A stretch of DNA of 10,513 bases, taken from assembly GCA_946886255.1 (NCBI GenBank), contig CAMPIG010000132.1, positions 1 to 10,513 of the forward strand, in the 5' to 3' direction. Below the pieces are notes generated by a model. The model saw nothing but the letters and a program-made list of their open reading frames with translations. It was not told the DNA's origin and searched no databases. Positions within the stretch are counted from its first letter, which is position 1, and each line of letters opens with the position of its first letter. Source of the DNA: an uncultured Cellvibrio sp. Its GTDB lineage: Bacteria; Pseudomonadota; Gammaproteobacteria; Pseudomonadales; Cellvibrionaceae. Positions 7,352-10,513 of the stretch are shown piece by piece. A program made the translations under genes and the position numbers.

Positions 7352-8751
7352 AACTTTTATGGCAGGTTGAATGGCTACGATTTATTCGTCGGACGACCAA
7401 TGTATGCGTTCTCGGTGTCTTCACTGCGGTGCTCACGGCGAGCGCCATCTGGTCTGCATTGGAAGCGCGTGAGATACGCGCTGAACAAGCTGCCCAACGG
7501 CATGAACGAGAGGAGACAATTCGCAATGCGGTCGTCGAAGTGCCCGAAGGTGCAGCGCTTGATGCCGCAGCCAAACAAGCTTTTTATTTGGGGCGCGCGA
7601 ATTCCGGCATCGTTGGTCTCACACAATTAGCAGCGTTGGAGGGCTTGGCGTTGGGAGTATCCCGGTTTCGACAACTGAGTACGGATATTCGTGTATCTGT
7701 CGAAAGTCGATTCGCTGACGGGCGGCGTAGCGACAACTTCATCAATCCTGCGCTGGGTGGGTTGGGGTATCTTGATCTCGCGACTGTTATCGTGCTCTTT
7801 CTGCCGTTGGCAGTTATCGCGCTTGGTGCAGGGCTGGTACAAGAAGACCGCGACTCGGGTGTGTGGAGAATGGTATGCGCGCAGACAATTACCCCGTGGA
7901 AATCCTTGTTTATTGCTCACGCAGTACGCTGGGCGACACTGACTGTAATCACGGTAGCCATTTCCTTGATCGCAATATCGGTCGACCCGAAAGGATCCCT
8001 GAATGCAGTGGTAACGTGGTCCGTTTTCGTGGGTGTTTATTGCGCATGGTGGGTTTTACTGTGTGCGCTCACCGGGTTACTGCGCGTTTCGTCGGGGACC
8101 ACAATCATGATCGCCTTAGGCGGCTGGCTATTACTGACGCTAATTGTGCCTGGCATTCTTGAAACAACCACGGCTCGAACCTCCCCAGCGCCGTCGCGAC
8201 TTGCCAGTATTGTTGAGATGCGAGCGATTCAGTTGCTTACTGAAGAAGATACACCGACGCTTGTAAATCAGTGGTATGAAAACCATCCTGGCACTCGGCC
8301 TGTTTCCATTAAAGAACACACATGGCCAATCACTTTTTTGCCGCGTTTCGAAGCGCAGGACGCACAGCTCCGCCCGCTGATGTTTCGTTTCGAACAAGTG
8401 CAGTCACTAAAAGAAGAGCAGATCACGAGTTACTCCTGGCTCTCACCAGCGTTAGCACTAATATCTGCAGCTGATTACTTGGCAGGCGTCAATGCCAAAC
8501 GCTATGAAGAATATATAAACGAAGTGAACACATTTGAATTGCAGTGGCGGGAATTTCTAACGCCGAAGATCATGAGCTATCAGGGGTTGGCACAACATGA
8601 GCTGCGCGAATTACCGGTCTTCGCCGCTTCACCTCGTTTAGGTGAGTCGCGCAATATGGCTACTACCTCGTTGGTAAATTTGTTACTCGGTGTCTTTATC
8701 CAGGTGATGCTTTTGTTCTTTATCCGTAGGCGCTTTCATGTCATCAACTGA
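7348..8751 (+). CDS. ABC-2 type transporter permease, DUF3526-like, subunit B2
   Basis: About 467 aa. The N-terminus MKLLWQVEWLRFIRR leads into TM1 (about 18-37). A charged, helix-prone stretch follows (ALEAREIRAEQAAQRHEREE), and the soluble loop ends at NPALGGLGYLDLATVIVLFLPL (NP at 133-134). A four-TM block comes next, then a second large loop and a C-terminal TM segment ending RRRFHVIN. EDRDSGVWRM after TM2 is the ABC-2 cytoplasmic motif. It is the paralogue of the permease at 1654-3003, but its first loop has diverged: the GPWAALVSGQRD block is only loosely recognisable as LTQLAALEGLALGVSRFR. The start overlaps the A2 stop as ATGA (7348-7351). It is the last gene of module 2. No convincing intrinsic terminator follows within the next 100 bp. 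Confidence 0.86.
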   Translation: MKLLWQVEWLRFIRRTTNVCVLGVFTAVLTASAIWSALEAREIRAEQAAQRHEREETIRNAVVEVPEGAALDAAAKQAFYLGRANSGIVGLTQLAALEGLALGVSRFRQLSTDIRVSVESRFADGRRSDNFINPALGGLGYLDLATVIVLFLPLAVIALGAGLVQEDRDSGVWRMVCAQTITPWKSLFIAHAVRWATLTVITVAISLIAISVDPKGSLNAVVTWSVFVGVYCAWWVLLCALTGLLRVSSGTTIMIALGGWLLLTLIVPGILETTTARTSPAPSRLASIVEMRAIQLLTEEDTPTLVNQWYENHPGTRPVSIKEHTWPITFLPRFEAQDAQLRPLMFRFEQVQSLKEEQITSYSWLSPALALISAADYLAGVNAKRYEEYINEVNTFELQWREFLTPKIMSYQGLAQHELRELPVFAASPRLGESRNMATTSLVNLLLGVFIQVMLLFFIRRRFHVIN

Positions 8752-8860
8752 GCGGTCGCCTAAGCCATCCCAGGTCACTTTATCGGTGCTCCTCGGCCCA
8801 CTCATGTATATCCTTCATGGAGCGGAATGTGTGTCAGGGAAAGGCGAGAGTCGTCGCTGA

Positions 8861-8935
8861 GGCGGAAAATTCCTGCCGTACCGGCGGTCACTAGCCGGTG
8901 ATGCGGCGTTCGGGGAGATCGCCTGGACAGTCCAG
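8861..8935. other. Cluster of short GC-rich hairpins, non-coding
   Basis: Four adjacent inverted repeats occur in 75 bp. GGCGGAA pairs imperfectly with TTCCTGCC across 8861-8877. ACCGGC 8880-8885 pairs with GCCGGT 8894-8899. GGCG 8905-8908 pairs with CGCC 8920-8923. CTGGA 8923-8927 pairs with TCCAG 8931-8935 around a 3-nt loop; it shares one base with the previous stem. None is followed by a T run. It could be a structured RNA, a REP-like genomic repeat that protects the operon's 3' end, or a decayed mobile element. I do not recognise it as a known family. Confidence 0.4.
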
Positions 8936-9124
8936 AATCTTCCTCTAGGTCGCTTCATACAATGTTGCAACGGGTGGTTAACACAACCAGAAAAGGAAAT
9001 TTGCAATGACGTTATTCTCCTTAATAAATGACAAAAACAATTCAATTTTCGATTCCCTTGAAGAAACCCTGTAATTTTTTTTATCAATGCCCCACCTTTT
9101 CATCACATTATCTGACTGTTCCAG

Positions 9125-9146
9125 TGGGCGCTGTTTGGGCGCTTTT
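9125..9146. repeat. 11-bp tandem direct repeat
   Basis: TGGGCGCTGTT (9125-9135) is followed directly by TGGGCGCTTTT (9136-9146), differing at one base. The 11-bp period is close to one helical turn, so two identical protein contacts would fall on the same DNA face. It sits 260-280 bp before the glycosidase start. Regulator binding is inference only. Confidence 0.5.
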
Positions 9147-9151
9147 GGAAT

Positions 9152-9165
9152 ATTTCGGCCGAAAT
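9152..9165. promoter_or_regulatory. Perfect 14-bp palindrome with AT-rich flank, candidate operator
   Basis: ATTTCGGCCGAAAT is self-complementary over all 14 bases. It is followed by AAATTTT-A-AAAATTT (9162-9176), another dyad, and then TTATAAAG, which is AT-rich enough to hold a promoter or UP element. It lies 6 bp after the 11-bp tandem repeat. It could be a transcription-factor site controlling the glycosidase gene or a short hairpin; function is not shown by sequence. Confidence 0.4.
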
Positions 9166-9302
9166 TTTAAAAATTTATAAAGAAGTCATCGTCTGGAGTT
9201 TAGTCCGATACGCTGTTGGCCAATCCCCGCTTGCCAGCGATCTTCGCAGCCACCAAGCGGCGATGAGAACGTCGAGTAATTTAACCTTAGTGACTTTGAC
9301 CA

Positions 9303-9344
9303 ACATAAATATCTACATCAACGACATAAATATCTACATCAACG
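9303..9344. repeat. Exact tandem duplication of a 21-bp unit
   Basis: The unit beginning ACATAAATATC and ending ATCAACG occurs twice without gap, at 9303-9323 and 9324-9344, with no mismatch. It is 62-103 bp upstream of the glycosidase start, where promoter or operator elements would be expected. Perfect identity suggests a recent slippage duplication or two copies of a binding site two helical turns apart. Confidence 0.75.
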
Positions 9345-9390
9345 TTGGGTGGGATCGGCGAGAACAACTTTATCCGGGATGTCATATTTG

Positions 9391-9396
9391 AGAGGA
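9391..9396 (+). promoter_or_regulatory. Shine-Dalgarno site of the glycosidase gene
   Basis: AGAGGA at 9391-9396 is 9 nt before ATG 9406 and supports that start over the adjacent ATG at 9409. Confidence 0.65.
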
Positions 9397-9405
9397 ACTA
9401 ACACA

Positions 9406-10513
9406 ATGATGAGTAGAAAGATAATCACGTTTTTACTATTTTTTTTATCCGCATCCGTTGTGCAGGCACAAAGCAATAATCTCTATGTGGATTTGGGAGA
9501 CACTATTCGTCCAGTCACCCACGCTGCCTCGGGTGCGCTATATGGCGTCACTGAAACCTTACCAACGGACATTACTGGTTTGGTAGCGCCGTTGAAGCCG
9601 CGCATGTATACCCAACCGGCCCGTAGTGGACCGGGATACCAGCAACCTATTGGTGCTGCGATTCCTGTTTCCCAGCGGCTTGTGAATACCACAGCGGAAG
9701 TTACGATCAGGCTGGCCGATATACTTCCTTACTGGCCGTATCGATGGGCAGGCTGGTCTCACTGGTCTTCGGAGGTGAGGGCTGTTATTGCCGATAAACG
9801 CAATTCCGGTCGACATAATTATTACGGCTACGAAATCTGGAACGAGCCCAACATCACTTGGGATAACGCGAATGGAAATTTCAATTCAACATTGTGGAAA
9901 CCAACTTATGATTTGATTCGCGCGCAGGACCCGGGGGCACGTATCATTGGTCCTTCCGCCGCCTGGTACCACCGCTCGTTTATCGAGTCATTCCTTCGAT
10001 ATTGTGTCTCCAACAATTGTCTGCCGGACGTGATGGGCTGGCACGAACTGGGGGGAGCGGACAATATCACCGCCAACATCAATGACTATCGTGCCCTGGA
10101 GCGGAGTCTTGGCATATCTCCAAGACCCATCAGCATCAACGAGTATTCACACGATACTCACGAATATGAAGGTGCTCCTGGTGTTTCCGTACCTTTCATC
10201 GCCAAGTTTGAACGTCATCAGGTTGAGTCGGCCAATATCTCCTGGTGGTTTACCAACCTGCCCGGCAGGCTGGGCAGCCTGCTGACCCCGAACAACCAGC
10301 GCGGCGGCGGCTGGTGGTTGTACAAATGGTATGGCGACATGACCGGTAATATGGTCAACGTGACGCCACCCAACCAAAATGGCGCCGGTTTGGATGGGTT
10401 TGCGAGTCTCGATACCGGGGCGGGCTACGCCAGTATCGTGCTTGGGGGCGACTTCACCGGTACTGCGAACGTGGTCATAAATAATGTTCCTGCCAATTTT
10501 GGCAGCACGGTTG
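9406..10513 (+). CDS. Secreted clan GH-A glycoside hydrolase-like protein (GH39-like), 3' end outside window
   Basis: The first 369 codons of an open frame that runs off the right edge. A Sec signal peptide (MMSRKIITFLLFFLSASVVQA) has likely cleavage after residue 21. The body has clan GH-A hallmarks. YEIWNEPN at 142-149 gives E147 as candidate acid/base, and PISINEYS at 241-248 gives E246 as candidate nucleophile, 99 residues apart. Conserved-looking blocks ADILPYWPYRW (104-114), GWHELGG (211-217) and WWLYKWYGDMTGNMV (303-317) fit, from memory, a little-studied group of secreted proteins also seen in Streptomyces that are annotated as GH39-like or cellulose-binding. From about 330 the protein enters a beta-rich stretch (GFASLDTGAGYASIVLGG), probably the accessory beta-sandwich; a carbohydrate-binding module may follow outside the window. 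It would act outside the cytoplasm on a plant or microbial polysaccharide. The exact substrate is not readable. It is separated from the transporter operon by about 650 bp. Confidence 0.8.
   Translation, partial: MMSRKIITFLLFFLSASVVQAQSNNLYVDLGDTIRPVTHAASGALYGVTETLPTDITGLVAPLKPRMYTQPARSGPGYQQPIGAAIPVSQRLVNTTAEVTIRLADILPYWPYRWAGWSHWSSEVRAVIADKRNSGRHNYYGYEIWNEPNITWDNANGNFNSTLWKPTYDLIRAQDPGARIIGPSAAWYHRSFIESFLRYCVSNNCLPDVMGWHELGGADNITANINDYRALERSLGISPRPISINEYSHDTHEYEGAPGVSVPFIAKFERHQVESANISWWFTNLPGRLGSLLTPNNQRGGGWWLYKWYGDMTGNMVNVTPPNQNGAGLDGFASLDTGAGYASIVLGGDFTGTANVVINNVPANFGSTV

Larger units (their letters stand above)
8752..9405. other. Long intergenic region between transporter operon and glycosidase gene
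   Basis: No frame in these 654 bp has convincing coding character on either strand. The first 200 bp are GC-rich with several small hairpins. From about 8990 the DNA turns AT-rich, with a run of eight T at 9075-9082 that has no GC stem before it. From 9125 to 9344 there are short direct and inverted repeats, described separately. The promoter of the downstream glycosidase must lie here or be missing; I found no well-spaced -35/-10 pair. TTGACC at 9296-9301 resembles a -35 box but lacks a good -10 box 16-18 bp away. Confidence 0.7.

Noticed and set aside
8851..8870. Hammerhead ribozyme core (CTGA...GAAA)
   Set aside because: The CUGANGA core lacks the required GA and there is no helix II between the two conserved parts.
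8817..8892. Short + strand frame starting at ATG 8817 (MERNVCQGKARVVAEAEN...)
   Set aside because: 25 codons ending at TAG 8890-8892, no Shine-Dalgarno site and no family match; it overlaps the hairpin cluster.
9075..9082. Run of eight T as an intrinsic terminator
   Set aside because: No GC-rich stem immediately before it on the + strand and none on the minus strand side.
8815..9087. 90-codon open frame on the minus strand in the long intergenic region
   Set aside because: No ribosome site, no recognisable domain or membrane segment, mixed composition spanning the GC-rich and AT-rich halves, and no supporting context; it reads like chance.

Overview
The window reads as a chromosomal segment of a Gram-negative bacterium. 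Outer-membrane TonB-dependent receptors (TBDRs) imply an outer membrane. The mix of receptors, ABC-2 exporters and a secreted clan GH-A glycosidase resembles a polysaccharide-degrading gammaproteobacterium of the Cellvibrio/Saccharophagus type. That taxonomic guess is inference from gene style; no rRNA or other marker is present.

Positions 1-8751 hold two consecutive modules on the + strand, each combining a TBDR with a pair of DUF3526-type ABC-2 permeases. Module 1 is the C-terminus of a TBDR (1-134), a 45-bp gap carrying an inverted repeat, permease A1 (222-1667) and permease B1 (1654-3003). Module 2 is a complete TBDR (3130-5208), an ABC ATPase (5211-5942), permease A2 (5939-7351) and permease B2 (7348-8751). 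Genes in module 2 are joined by a 2-nt gap and two 4-nt ATGA overlaps, a tightly coupled operon. A1 resembles A2 and B1 resembles B2 in the same order, so the locus looks like an old tandem duplication. Module 1 has no ATPase between its receptor and permeases, so it may share the module 2 ATPase or use one upstream of the window. The 126-bp gap between the modules carries what looks like a fossil of another TBDR barrel.

The likely design is a receptor that imports a ligand across the outer membrane, and an ATPase that drives a heteromeric A/B inner-membrane ABC-2 complex. The A subunits share a conserved histidine-rich motif (HPHRxAHxGxYxFR) in a predicted extracytoplasmic loop. The substrate cannot be read from the sequence.

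Positions 8752-9405 (about 650 bp) hold no convincing gene. They contain a hairpin-rich GC island (8861-8935), an 11-bp tandem repeat (9125-9146), a 14-bp perfect palindrome (9152-9165), AT-rich DNA, and an exact 21-bp tandem duplication (9303-9344). From 9406 to the window end runs a secreted glycoside hydrolase-like protein with WNEPN and INEY motifs. It is cut by the window edge and is probably a separate transcription unit from the transporter operon.
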